From NCBI GenBank assembly GCA_050331335.1, contig JBHJGY010000030.1, forward strand, positions 1-44,638: a DNA stretch of 44,638 nt, in the 5' to 3' direction. Positions 16,174 to 24,396 of the stretch are shown here, piece by piece (the stretch's first letter is position 1; every line of letters starts with the position of its first letter). The notes under the pieces are model-generated. The model had not been told where the DNA came from and did not search any database. It saw only the letters and a list, made by a program, of their open reading frames with translations. The position numbers were made by a program, and so were the translations under genes. The stretch is from Thermohalobaculum sp050331335. GTDB taxonomy: Bacteria > Pseudomonadota > Alphaproteobacteria > Rhodobacterales > Rhodobacteraceae.

Positions 16174-17661
16174 TCAGTCGGCACGCCACCAGGGGGCGGG
16201 CTTCTCGCCAAAGCCTGCCCGCGCTTCCAGCGCCGCAGCGGCCGCCAAGAGCGGCGCCTCGCCCCAGGGCTGTCCGATCAGCTGCAGCCCAAGCGGCAAC
16301 CCGCTCTTCGATAAGCCGACCGGAACCGCAACGCCGGGCAGCCCTGCAAGATTGAGCGTAACCGAAAAGATGTCCTGCAGATACATCGCCACCGGGTCGC
16401 CTTCGAGTTCACCAAGGCCAAAGGCCGGTCCCGGCGTGACCGGCGTTAAGATCGCGTCGACCTCGGCAAAGACCTGCTCGAAATCGCGCTTCACCAATGT
16501 CCGGACCTTCTGAGCGCGGAGGTAATAGGCGTCGTAATAGCCCGCCGAGAGGACATAAGTGCCGATCATGACCCGGCGCTGGACCTCAGGTCCCAAGCCC
16601 TCGGCGCGGGACTTCTCATAAAGATCCACGATGCCCTCGCCCGAGCCGAGGGTGGCGCGTCGACCATAGCGGACCCCGTCATATCGGGCGAGGTTCGACG
16701 ACGCTTCGGCCGGGGCGATCACGTAATATGCGGGCAGGGCGTGGCGCGTGTTTGGCAGCCGGATGTCGACGAGCTCGGCACCGGCCTCACGCAGCATATC
16801 GGCGCCCCGGTCCCACAGATCGGCCATCTCCGCGGGCAGGTTCTCACGGTACTCGACGGGCAATCCGATCTTGCGCCCAGCGACCCCGTTCTCCAGCGCG
16901 GCCTCGAAGTCGGGGACGGGCTCGGGGGCCGAGGTCGAGTCCTTTGGGTCATGCCCGGCCATCGCGCCCAGCAGAATAGCGGCGTCGCGAACGGTCTTGG
17001 TCATCGGGCCGGCCTGATCCAGGGAGGAGGCATAAGCCACGATCCCCCAGCGCGAGCAGCGGCCATAGGTGGGCTTGATGCCGACGGTGCCGGTGAAAGC
17101 AGCGGGCTGGCGGATCGAGCCGCCGGTGTCCGTCCCGAGCGCTGCCAGGCAGAGATCGGCCGCCACCGCCGCGGCAGATCCCCCAGAGGAGCCGCCAGCG
17201 GTGAGGGGCGCCGCGTCGCCTGCGCGGCGCCAGGGCGAAACGGTGGGGCCATAGACCGAGTGTTCGGTGCTGCTGCCCATCGCGAACTCGTCCATGTTGC
17301 ACTTGCCGAGCGTCACGGCGCCTGCCTCCCGGAGCTTGGCCGTCACCGTGCTCTCATAGGGCGGCACGAAGCCCTCAAGGATCCGCGACGCGGCCTGGCT
17401 GCCGAGCCCCTCGGTGCAGAAGACGTCCTTCACGCCGATCGGCAAGCCAAGAACCGGGCCGTCCTCACCGGCGGCGCGGCGCGCATCGGCCGCCTGGGCC
17501 TGTGCCAGGGCGCGAGGCACCTCCACGCGCACGAAGGCGTTGAGGGCGCCGGCCTGCTCGATCGCTTCAAGGCAAGCTTCGGTGAGCGCGACGGAGGTGG
17601 TGGCACCAGAGCGCAGCCGGTCGCGTGCTTCGGCCAGGGTCAGAGCGTTGAGTCCGGTCAT
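16174..17661 (-). CDS. gatA: Aspartyl/glutamyl-tRNA(Asn/Gln) amidotransferase subunit A
   Basis: Glutaminase/amidase subunit (495 aa) of GatCAB, which converts misacylated Glu-tRNA(Gln) (and Asp-tRNA(Asn)) to the amide form. It supplies ammonia by hydrolysing glutamine. The amidase-signature catalytic triad is visible as Lys78 (PIGVKDVF), cis-Ser158 (AGGSSGGSAAA) and Ser182 (DTGGSIRQPAAF). The start ATG overlaps the gatC stop as ATGA, which excludes the much longer upstream frame (to 18222) that runs over gatC. gatB is not in the window, as is common in this group. Confidence 0.97.
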   Translation of the reverse strand: MTGLNALTLAEARDRLRSGATTSVALTEACLEAIEQAGALNAFVRVEVPRALAQAQAADARRAAGEDGPVLGLPIGVKDVFCTEGLGSQAASRILEGFVPPYESTVTAKLREAGAVTLGKCNMDEFAMGSSTEHSVYGPTVSPWRRAGDAAPLTAGGSSGGSAAAVAADLCLAALGTDTGGSIRQPAAFTGTVGIKPTYGRCSRWGIVAYASSLDQAGPMTKTVRDAAILLGAMAGHDPKDSTSAPEPVPDFEAALENGVAGRKIGLPVEYRENLPAEMADLWDRGADMLREAGAELVDIRLPNTRHALPAYYVIAPAEASSNLARYDGVRYGRRATLGSGEGIVDLYEKSRAEGLGPEVQRRVMIGTYVLSAGYYDAYYLRAQKVRTLVKRDFEQVFAEVDAILTPVTPGPAFGLGELEGDPVAMYLQDIFSVTLNLAGLPGVAVPVGLSKSGLPLGLQLIGQPWGEAPLLAAAAALEARAGFGEKPAPWWRAD

Positions 17662-17945
17662 TCCACCACCTTCGGGACGACGTAGAAGCCTTCGCGGGCA
17701 TCCGGGGCCTGGCCTAGAATGGCGTCGCGCCGGTCGGGCTCGGTCACCGCATCCGCGCGGAGCGGCAGCGCCATCGGGGTGACCGAGGTCATTGGCGCAA
17801 CGCCTGTCACATCCACTTCCTGCAGTTGCTCCACCCAGCCGAGGATCGATGACAATTCCTCCGCAAGCGCCGGCAAGGCGGCTTCCTCCACGCGGATGCG
17901 GGCGAGGCGGGCGATGCGCCTGGCGGTGTCGGTGTCGATGCTCAT
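17658..17945 (-). CDS. gatC: Aspartyl/glutamyl-tRNA amidotransferase subunit C
   Basis: A 95-aa small subunit that bridges GatA and GatB, of exactly the usual length. The N-terminal helix reads SIDTDTARRIARLARIRV, followed by LSSILGWVEQLQEVDVTGVAP and the conserved tail LREDxV-like (LRADAVTEPDRRDAILGQAP) with DAREGFYVVPKVVE at the end. The start ATG at 17945 is picked on homology. The frame is open further upstream but the extension overlaps non-coding sequence. First gene of the gatCA operon. Confidence 0.96.
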   Translation of the reverse strand: MSIDTDTARRIARLARIRVEEAALPALAEELSSILGWVEQLQEVDVTGVAPMTSVTPMALPLRADAVTEPDRRDAILGQAPDAREGFYVVPKVVE

Positions 17946-18426
17946 GTCGGTGCGGTCCCTGTCTTGAGGCCCAACGGCCCGCGGGCTCGCCTGGGGGTGT
18001 AGCGCGGGCATGGCCGGATCGGCAAGGGATGACCGCGCACCCGACTTGGCAGTCAGGTTCTGGCGGAATTCTCTGCGAGAGAGCTTGAGCAGCACGGGAA
18101 GGACCGCAAACGAGCTGCACGGGCGCGTCCTCGGAAACGCCGAGTGCCAGCCTCCAGCCACAGGGTAGGCGCTGGCGCGCCACCGTTTTCGGCGGTCGAT
18201 CTCGGCGTCCTGTCGAGCACATGGAAAAGGCCGAAACTTCGGCCGCGTTCTATCGCGCGGCGGGCGAGGCAGATCACGGCCTGGCCTGCCCGCGAGCTTC
18301 CCTGGGGCCGGCGCGGCGACCGACCAGCCCTGCTGCCCCGCCAGGCCGACGCAGCGGCAGTTGCCGTCTTGCGCCATTGCCGCGGCGGCCACATACTTCG
18401 CGCGCCAGCACAGATGGAGGTGCGCG
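17946..18426. other. 480-base intergenic region without a recognisable gene
   Basis: Divergent spacer between gatC (minus) and the UPF0173 gene (plus). All six frames give only Arg/Pro/Ala-rich open frames without family motifs, and I recognise no RNA or transposase relic. It must hold the promoters for both flanking genes. It is long for this tightly packed window, so a remnant too degraded to identify remains possible. Confidence 0.5.
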
Positions 18427-19122
18427 ATGAAACTCACTTGGCTCGGCCACTCCGGCTTTCGCATCGAGACCGCCGATCAGGTCCTACTGCTCGACCCTTG
18501 GTTGCGGGGCAACCCGGTCTTCGACGAGGCGAATTTCGACGCCGCGATCGCCGACACGACACAGATCCTGATCACCCACGGTCATGGCGACCACGCCTCC
18601 ACCGCCATCGAGATCGCCAAGGTCACCGGCGCGCCGCTCGTCGGCATCTATGACTGGGTGAGCTGGGTGACCGCCGTCGAGGGGATCGACGGCGTGGGCA
18701 TGAACAAGGGCGGCACCCTGCGCTTCGGCGAGGTGGCGGTGACGATGGTGAACGCGGTGCACTCCTCGTCAGTCGCCGGGGACGCGGGCCAGCCGATCTA
18801 TGCCGGTGCGGAAGCCGGCTTCGTGATCGCCTCAGGCCATCGCAGGCTCTATGTCGCTGGCGATACGGATGTGACGATGGACATGCAGCTGGTGCAAGAG
18901 TTGCACAAACCGACTCATGGCATCTTGCCGATCGGCGGTCATTTCACGATGGATGCGGAGCGGGCGGCCTTCGCGGCGAAGAAGTTCTTCGCCTTTGCCG
19001 GCGTGATCCCCTGCCACTACAAGACGTTCCCAATCCTCGAGCAGTCGGCAGAGCCGTTCACCCGGCTCATGGCCCCGACGCCTGTCCATGCGCTCGAGGT
19101 TATGGGCTCGGTCGAGATCTAG
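18427..19122 (+). CDS. UPF0173-family metal-dependent hydrolase
   Basis: Metallo-beta-lactamase-fold hydrolase, 231 aa. The start is KLTWLGHSGFRIE; the metal-binding HxHxDH motif is ILITHGHGDHAS near residue 60. Further ligands are in AVHSSS and AGDTDVTMDM (the conserved Asp), with GGHFTMDAERAAFAAKKF and VIPCHYKTFPIL near the end, all standard for this family (YtkL-like). The ribosome site is GGAGG six bases before the ATG. Substrate is unknown for the family. It converges with the HAD phosphatase gene. Confidence 0.93.
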   Translation: MKLTWLGHSGFRIETADQVLLLDPWLRGNPVFDEANFDAAIADTTQILITHGHGDHASTAIEIAKVTGAPLVGIYDWVSWVTAVEGIDGVGMNKGGTLRFGEVAVTMVNAVHSSSVAGDAGQPIYAGAEAGFVIASGHRRLYVAGDTDVTMDMQLVQELHKPTHGILPIGGHFTMDAERAAFAAKKFFAFAGVIPCHYKTFPILEQSAEPFTRLMAPTPVHALEVMGSVEI

Positions 19123-19150
19123 CCAAGACGGCTCGCCCGAACTTGTCGCG

Positions 19151-19240
19151 GCGCGGGCTCTCGGGAGGCCCCGCCCACCCGGGCAAGCGCTTCGCTGCCG
19201 AAGAGGTCTCGCCCCCCACCGGCCTCCCGCGAGCCCGCGC
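19151..19240. repeat. Large imperfect inverted repeat (20-base arms) between convergent genes
   Basis: Bases 19151-19170 (GCGCGGGCTCTCGGGAGGCC) and 19221-19240 pair over 20 positions with one mismatch, around a 50-base loop that itself can fold (CTTCG...CGAAG). It stands in the 298-base gap (19123-19420) between two convergent genes, so it could terminate transcription from both sides, though no T-tract follows. It could also be a copy of a dispersed palindromic element. The rest of the gap (19241-19420) shows no gene. Confidence 0.6.
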
Positions 19241-19420
19241 AGCCCTCCATGGCCGGCTTTCCTTCATGGGGCGTCTGTGGCGGCAGGACTGCGCGACCGG
19301 CTGGCAGCTGCTGCCGCCCGCCAGGACCATCGGCCATCCCGAGAAGCGCGTCGCTGCCGACCCTTGCCGAGCTGCGCCAAGCAAAGCAAAGCCCGGGCGT
19401 CCACAGCCGCCTGCCGCGCG

Positions 19421-20071
19421 TTAGGCCGCCCCTTCGAGAAAGCGCGCGAGATCGGTGATCGTGGTATCCACATGGGGATGGTCGCCGCCGATTTCCCCAT
19501 GGTCGAGCCAAACTGTGCCCATTCCGAGCCGCTTGGGCTCCACGAGATTGACCACCGTGTCCTCGATCATCACCGCGCGCCCCGGGTCTATGCCGGCTTC
19601 GCGGATCACATGCGTGTAGGCCGGCAGCTCCGGCTTGGGCACGAAGGCTTTGTCCTCGATCGCGAAGACCGCTTCGAACACCCCCTCCAGCCCGCGCGCC
19701 GCCAAGACGCGCTCGGCATGGCCCCGCGCCCCGTTGGTGTGGATGATCCGGCGCCCCGGCAAGCTCTCGATTGCACGCCGCAGCCGGGGATCTGGCGCGA
19801 GCCCCGAAAGATCCACAGCATGGGTCGCTTCGAGGAAGGCGTCGGCTTCCACCCCATGATCGCGCATCAACCCCTTGAGCGTGATCCCGTCGCGCTCCCA
19901 ATAATGCTGTCTGAGTGCATCCGCCTCTGCCCGACCGACCTCGAGAAACATCTCGATGAAGGATGTCATCCGTCGATCGATAGCCGCGAGCAGCCCGGTC
20001 TCCGGCGGGTAAAGCGTGTTGTCGAGATCGAAGATCCAGGTCTGCGCGTCCGGGAAGCGCCCTGTCGCCAT
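19421..20071 (-). CDS. HAD-family pyrimidine 5'-nucleotidase-like phosphatase
   Basis: A 216-aa haloacid-dehalogenase hydrolase of the SDT1/pyrimidine 5'-nucleotidase subgroup. Motif I is WIFDLDNTLYPP (nucleophile Asp and general acid Asp), motif II is RRIIHTNGARGHAERVL, motif III Lys in AFVPKPELPAY, and motif IV is VMIEDTVVNL. The helical cap holds MTSFIEMFLEVGRAEADALRQ. The start at MATGRFPDAQ follows GGGGGAGAGG; the frame is open 50 codons further up but that part is non-coding. Related bacterial enzymes dephosphorylate UMP/CMP-like or modified nucleotides; the substrate here is inferred. Confidence 0.92.
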   Translation of the reverse strand: MATGRFPDAQTWIFDLDNTLYPPETGLLAAIDRRMTSFIEMFLEVGRAEADALRQHYWERDGITLKGLMRDHGVEADAFLEATHAVDLSGLAPDPRLRRAIESLPGRRIIHTNGARGHAERVLAARGLEGVFEAVFAIEDKAFVPKPELPAYTHVIREAGIDPGRAVMIEDTVVNLVEPKRLGMGTVWLDHGEIGGDHPHVDTTITDLARFLEGAA

Positions 20072-20262
20072 TTGACTGTCCTCTCCCCCTGGGCACGCGT
20101 GCAGGCAAGTCGCTTTGCTTCGCCGCTGCGTCTCACATGCACACTCGGTGCGCGCACCGCAACAGCCGGCGTTTGCCCCATCGCAGCCATTGCATTGGCC
20201 CACGGTGGCCGCATAGTTACGCATCGTGCGATGCGCTGTGCGGCGCTGACGGAGGACGACTG

Positions 20263-21027
20263 ATGCGAATTCCGGGTAAAGCCCAGCGCTATCGGGCGCG
20301 GATTGCGGAGAGCGCGGACGACGTTTTAGACTGTCAGCGGCTGCGCTATCTCACCTTCATCGAGGCGCGCGGGATCGCCTGGCAGGCCAATCCCGACCGG
20401 ATCGATGCCGATGAATTCGACCCTGCTTGCGTGCATCTGATGGTCGAGGAGGCGAAAACCGGGCAGTTGGTCTGTTGTTTCCGGCTGCTCCCCCTGGCCA
20501 GCGGGGCGGAGATCGGGCGCAGCTATTCGGCAAAATTCTACGAACTCTCGAACCTCGCGGCCTATACGGGGCGGATGGTCGAGATGGGCCGCTTCTGCGT
20601 GCACCCGGCCTGGAAGGACCCGGACGTCTTGCGGGTCGCCTGGGGCGCGATGACCCGCTTCGTCGATGAGCAAGGGGTCGAGTTGCTCTTCGGGTGCAGC
20701 TCCTTCTACGGGGTCGATGGCGAGGACTATGCCGACGCGTTCGCGCTGCTCAAAGAAAAGCACCTGGCGCCAAAGCGTTGGTTGCCGCGGGTCAAAGCGC
20801 CCAAAGTGTTCCGCTATGCCGCCAAATTGAAGCTGCGCAAGCCGGACTTGAAGCTGGCACTCAAGCGCATGCCGCCGCTGCTGCGGACCTATCTGACGAT
20901 GGGGGGCTGGGTCTCCGACCATGCCGTGATCGATACCGAGCTCAACACGCTCCACGTGTTCACCGGACTGGAGATCAACAACGTTCCCCCCGCCCGCGCC
21001 CGCCTCCTCCGCCGTGCCGGGATCTGA
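20263..21027 (+). CDS. olsB: L-ornithine N(alpha)-acyltransferase OlsB
   Basis: GNAT-like acyltransferase (254 aa) that moves a 3-hydroxyacyl group from acyl carrier protein to ornithine, making lyso-ornithine lipid, the first step of ornithine-lipid synthesis. The N-terminal part RYRARIAESADDVLDCQRLRY, then VCCFRLLPL, GRMVEMGRFCVHPAWKD and LLFGCSSFYGVD are typical of OlsB. The start ATG follows GGAGGA. OlsA, the second acyltransferase, often adjoins olsB but is not seen in the window. In this group ornithine lipids are membrane components that rise under phosphate limitation. Cytoplasmic membrane surface. Confidence 0.92.
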   Translation: MRIPGKAQRYRARIAESADDVLDCQRLRYLTFIEARGIAWQANPDRIDADEFDPACVHLMVEEAKTGQLVCCFRLLPLASGAEIGRSYSAKFYELSNLAAYTGRMVEMGRFCVHPAWKDPDVLRVAWGAMTRFVDEQGVELLFGCSSFYGVDGEDYADAFALLKEKHLAPKRWLPRVKAPKVFRYAAKLKLRKPDLKLALKRMPPLLRTYLTMGGWVSDHAVIDTELNTLHVFTGLEINNVPPARARLLRRAGI

Positions 21028-21178
21028 CGAACGGCGCCACGCCGCTATGATCTCCCACAGATGCTGCGCGCACCGAAGGCTATTCTGGCGCCGTTAAGCA
21101 CATTGCAACGCGCCTGCCCTACCAAATCTCGCTGAGACCGCTTCCGCCGGGAGACCCGGCCCAATCGGGAGAGCAGAG

Positions 21179-21745
21179 ATGACCCGCTTCCTAACCGCAG
21201 CAGCCGTCGCCATCTTCGTCGTAACCCCTGCCGCCGCAAACGAATTCGCGCCGCAGCTGAAGGCCCTCGCCGAGGGGGACATCCGCACGGTCGTTTCAGA
21301 TCCAATCGTGATCGAAGCGATTCGCGCCCAGAATGCCGAGACCGCCGGGCTCTCCGAGGCCGATATTCTGAGCCGCGACCGCGCGTGGCGCGACCAGATC
21401 GGGGCCAGCGTCCGCCCGCTGATCGACGATGTGCTCACCGGCTCTGCGGCCGATTTGTTGCGCGCCCATGCCGAGGCGTCGACCGGCACCTACACCGAGA
21501 TTTTCGTGATGGATGCGGTCGGCCTCAATGTCGCCGCGTCGGCTGTCACCTCCGACTACTGGCAGGGCGACGAGGCGAAGTGGCAGGACAGTTTCACGCA
21601 AAACGCGGTGCATATTGGCGAGATCGAATTCGACGAATCGACCCAAAGCTTTCAGTCGCAAGTTTCGGTCCCGGTCCACGATCCGGCGACGGGCAAGCCA
21701 ATCGGCGCAGCCACGTTCGGTGTGAACATAGAGCTTCTGGACTGA
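21179..21745 (+). CDS. Secreted PDC/Cache-like sensor-domain protein
   Basis: A 188-aa protein with a signal peptide (RFLTAAAVAIFVVTPAAANE; cleavage near residue 20-21) and no other membrane segment, so probably periplasmic. The rest resembles a single Cache/PDC sensor fold: long N-terminal helix with IRAQNAETAGLSEADIL, then YTEIFVMDAVGLNVAASAVTSDYWQGDEAKWQ, and the strand end GAATFGVNIELL. That is the pattern of extracellular dCache/PDC domains of chemoreceptors (the DYWQGDE stretch is typical). The start is preceded by GGGAGAGCAG. It lies 57 bases upstream of a chemoreceptor gene with which it is probably cotranscribed. Confidence 0.8.
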   Translation: MTRFLTAAAVAIFVVTPAAANEFAPQLKALAEGDIRTVVSDPIVIEAIRAQNAETAGLSEADILSRDRAWRDQIGASVRPLIDDVLTGSAADLLRAHAEASTGTYTEIFVMDAVGLNVAASAVTSDYWQGDEAKWQDSFTQNAVHIGEIEFDESTQSFQSQVSVPVHDPATGKPIGAATFGVNIELLD

Positions 21746-21802
21746 TCGACGCTCGGACCCGTCCCCGCCCGAGGTCGACCCGATACATCCCAAGGAGAGA
21801 TC

Positions 21803-23533
21803 ATGAGCGAAGCGAAACGCACGAACGCCGGCACAAGGATCAATCTGTCCACGCGGATCCTTGGCCTCATGGTCGGGGCGCTGATGTTGACTACCCTGAG
21901 CGTGGTGGCGCTCGGCGTGTGGTCGACTTGGCGGTTGACCGTCAGTGGCTTCGAGGATCGGGCGCGCATCGTAGCCAAGTTGATCGCATATGATGCGGGG
22001 GGCGCGCTCCGCTTCGGCCGTCTCGAGCCGCTGGAGGATGTTTTCGACGCCGTGTTTCGGGAGTCAGAGGGGGTCCTTGCCGAGCTCGTGGTCTTCGACG
22101 CGACTGGGGCACAAGTTCTCCGCCGCGGCCGCGGAGAGGCGGGGTCCACAGCCGAGACTACGGCGATCGGGAATACGGCGGCGCCGTCCGACGCGCTGGC
22201 CGAGCTCGCGCTTCAGGCGGTGGAGACCCAGTCACCGGCCCGGTCGAGCGATGGCGCGAGCATCTTCTGGCCGGTTACTTTCGGTCCCGACGGCGACCTC
22301 GTCGGGGTGATCGGTGTGACCGCGGCGAGCGACGAAGCTCAGGCGCTGGCTTGGGCGTCTGGGCGCACGCAAGCGGTAACCGCGCTGTTGATCGGTGGGC
22401 TGTCGATTGCTCTGGTCGCGCTGCTCTTGCGGGGCCTCGTGGTGCGCCCTCTGGCCCGGCTGTCGAAAGCGTCGGAGGCCGCGCTCGCCGGGACGCCCAT
22501 CGATCTTCCAGGCCTCGACGCTCGCGATGAGATCGGCGCAGCGCGCCGGGTGATGGCAGAGCACGCCACCAGTATTCGCCGAAACGCCGATGCCGCAGAG
22601 GCGATTGCGCGGGGCGATCTGACGGTCGACATCCGCTCGGACTCGCAGGACGACCGACTGAGTGGTGCGCTCGCCGAGATGGTGGCATCGCTCGCGGCGA
22701 AACTTCGCCGCGCGGCAGAGACCTCGGATGGCCTCGCCGAGATGGGCAAAGCCCTGAGCACGGCCGCAAGCGGGATCAGTGAGGGGGCGTCGCGCCAAGC
22801 GGCATCGGCCCAGCAAGCATCTGCGGCGGTTGAGCAAATGACCGCCACAATCCGGCAGTCAGCGGACAATGCATCGCAAACCGAGAAAATCGCGACACAA
22901 TCGGCCTCGGATGCACAGGCGTCCGGTACGGCTGTTGAGCGGGCGATCGACGTCATGAAGACGATCGCTGACAAAATCACCATCATCCAGGAAATCGCCC
23001 GACAAACAGACTTACTCGCGCTGAATGCCGCTGTGGAAGCCGCCCGCGCCGGAGAGCATGGGAGAGGTTTCGCAGTCGTTGCCTCCGAGGTGCGCAAGCT
23101 TGCAGAACGTAGCCAGGAGGCCGCGACCGAAATCGGTGCTCTGTCGACGGAAACGGTAGATGTTTCGACCGAAGCGGGGCGCATGCTCGGCGCCCTCGTG
23201 CCCAACATCCAACGAACCTCTGATCTCGTGCAGGAGATCACCGCCGCCACGCGGGAGCAGCAGATCGGCGCGGAGCAGATCAACCAAGCGATCCGCGATC
23301 TCGACCGCGTGATCAGCAACAACGCGGCAAGCGCAGAGGAAACGGCACGCACCACGGACGAGTTGGCCAGCGAGGCCTCGGTGCTGCGCGACCTCGTCAA
23401 CGGTTTCCGCTTGCCCGATCAGGCGCGCGGATCGGCTCGCGAGGCTGTAGGAGAGCCCGCGCTCGACGCGGCCTTCCTCGAAGCGGCTGGGGGACCGCCG
23501 AGACTTGCCGGGGCCGTCTCGCACCACGGCTAG
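21803..23533 (+). CDS. Methyl-accepting chemotaxis protein
   Basis: A 576-aa chemoreceptor. It has an N-terminal helix (ILGLMVGALMLTTLSVVALGV), a small periplasmic domain of roughly 140 residues (about 45-185), a second helix (AVTALLIGGLSIALVALLL), a HAMP domain (RPLARLSKASEAA...), and a cytoplasmic signalling domain. The hairpin tip is near residues 395-440 (IARQTDLLALNAAVEAARAGEHGRGFAVVASEVRKLAERS). The C-terminus has no CheR-binding pentapeptide of the xWxxF type. It is preceded by a secreted Cache-like protein that could work with it. Its stop TAG shares the palindrome CTAG with the convergent transaminase stop. Ligand unknown. Confidence 0.93.
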   Translation: MSEAKRTNAGTRINLSTRILGLMVGALMLTTLSVVALGVWSTWRLTVSGFEDRARIVAKLIAYDAGGALRFGRLEPLEDVFDAVFRESEGVLAELVVFDATGAQVLRRGRGEAGSTAETTAIGNTAAPSDALAELALQAVETQSPARSSDGASIFWPVTFGPDGDLVGVIGVTAASDEAQALAWASGRTQAVTALLIGGLSIALVALLLRGLVVRPLARLSKASEAALAGTPIDLPGLDARDEIGAARRVMAEHATSIRRNADAAEAIARGDLTVDIRSDSQDDRLSGALAEMVASLAAKLRRAAETSDGLAEMGKALSTAASGISEGASRQAASAQQASAAVEQMTATIRQSADNASQTEKIATQSASDAQASGTAVERAIDVMKTIADKITIIQEIARQTDLLALNAAVEAARAGEHGRGFAVVASEVRKLAERSQEAATEIGALSTETVDVSTEAGRMLGALVPNIQRTSDLVQEITAATREQQIGAEQINQAIRDLDRVISNNAASAEETARTTDELASEASVLRDLVNGFRLPDQARGSAREAVGEPALDAAFLEAAGGPPRLAGAVSHHG

Positions 23534-24384
23534 ATGCTTCGCGCTTTGGCCCGGGCGACATAGATCTCGCGCAACCGTTGCGCAATTGGGCCGGGCCGCC
23601 CCGCCCCAATGGGGACAGCGTCGATCTCGACCACGGGCATCACAAAGGTCGAGGCCGCGGTGATGAACGCCTCGGCCGCCGCCTGTGCCTCAGCCACCGT
23701 GAAGGGACGCTCTTCGACCGTCATTTGCGCCTCGCGCGCCAGCTCCAGCACGCTCTCCCTCGTGATACCGTGCAAGATGTCCTGAGACAGCGGACGGGTC
23801 ACGATCGCTCCGTCTTTGGTAACGATATGGGCGTTATTCGAACTCCCCTCCGTTACGAAACCGTCCTGGACCATCCAGGCATCGTCGGCCCCCTGTTCTT
23901 TCGCCATCATCTTGGCGAAACTCGGATAGAGGAGCTGGGTCGTCTTGATGTCGCGGCGGCCCCACCGCAGATCCGGCACCGAGACGACCCGGATACCCGT
24001 CTGCACCGGCGCGCTGTCCTCGAGCGCCTTGGTTTGCGTGAACAACACGAGCCCCGGCTCCGCATCGGCCGGCCAAGCAAAGTCGCGGTCCGCGGCGCCG
24101 CGCGTCACCTGAAGATAGACGAGCCCCTCGTCCAGCGCGTTCCGCCGCACCAACTCTCGGTGGATCTCGAGCAAGGCGTCATCCTCGACGGGCGAACGCA
24201 TCTTCAGCTCCGACAGCGAACGATGCAGGCGCGCGCGGTGCCCCTCATAGTCGCACAGCCGGCCCTCCATCACCGCGGTGACTTCATAGACCGCATCTGC
24301 CATCAGGAAACCGCGGTCGAAGATCGAGATCTTCGCCGCCTCCTCCGCGAGATACGCGCCGTTCACGTAAACCGTTCGGCTCAT
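23530..24384 (-). CDS. dat: D-amino-acid transaminase (class IV)
   Basis: PLP fold-type IV aminotransferase, 284 aa, of the D-amino-acid aminotransferase group (D-Ala + 2-oxoglutarate = pyruvate + D-Glu). Key positions are Lys147 in RRDIKTTQLLYPSF, the PLP lysine, and Glu179 in DGFVTEGSSNN, the cofactor-nitrogen carboxylate. The start is SRTVYVNGAYL with DRGFLMADAVYEV, the N-terminal motif of DAAT (branched-chain transaminases read differently). Twelve bases separate it from dgcA upstream. It is the last gene of the dgcN-dgcA-dat run and its stop TAG overlaps the convergent chemoreceptor stop. D-specificity is inferred from motifs and context. Confidence 0.88.
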   Translation of the reverse strand: MSRTVYVNGAYLAEEAAKISIFDRGFLMADAVYEVTAVMEGRLCDYEGHRARLHRSLSELKMRSPVEDDALLEIHRELVRRNALDEGLVYLQVTRGAADRDFAWPADAEPGLVLFTQTKALEDSAPVQTGIRVVSVPDLRWGRRDIKTTQLLYPSFAKMMAKEQGADDAWMVQDGFVTEGSSNNAHIVTKDGAIVTRPLSQDILHGITRESVLELAREAQMTVEERPFTVAEAQAAAEAFITAASTFVMPVVEIDAVPIGAGRPGPIAQRLREIYVARAKARSI

Positions 24385-24396
24385 TCCGGCCTCCAG

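Noticed and set aside
17946..18426. Another transposase relic in the gatC-UPF0173 gap
   Set aside because: Six-frame reading gave no DDE, RSDNG or other transposase motif, unlike the gaps at 8.2 and 35 kb.
19119..20108. Minus-strand frame of 329 codons over the HAD gene and the intergenic repeat
   Set aside because: Out of frame with the HAD motifs (FDLDNTLYPP) and Arg-rich; the HAD gene explains the coding signal.
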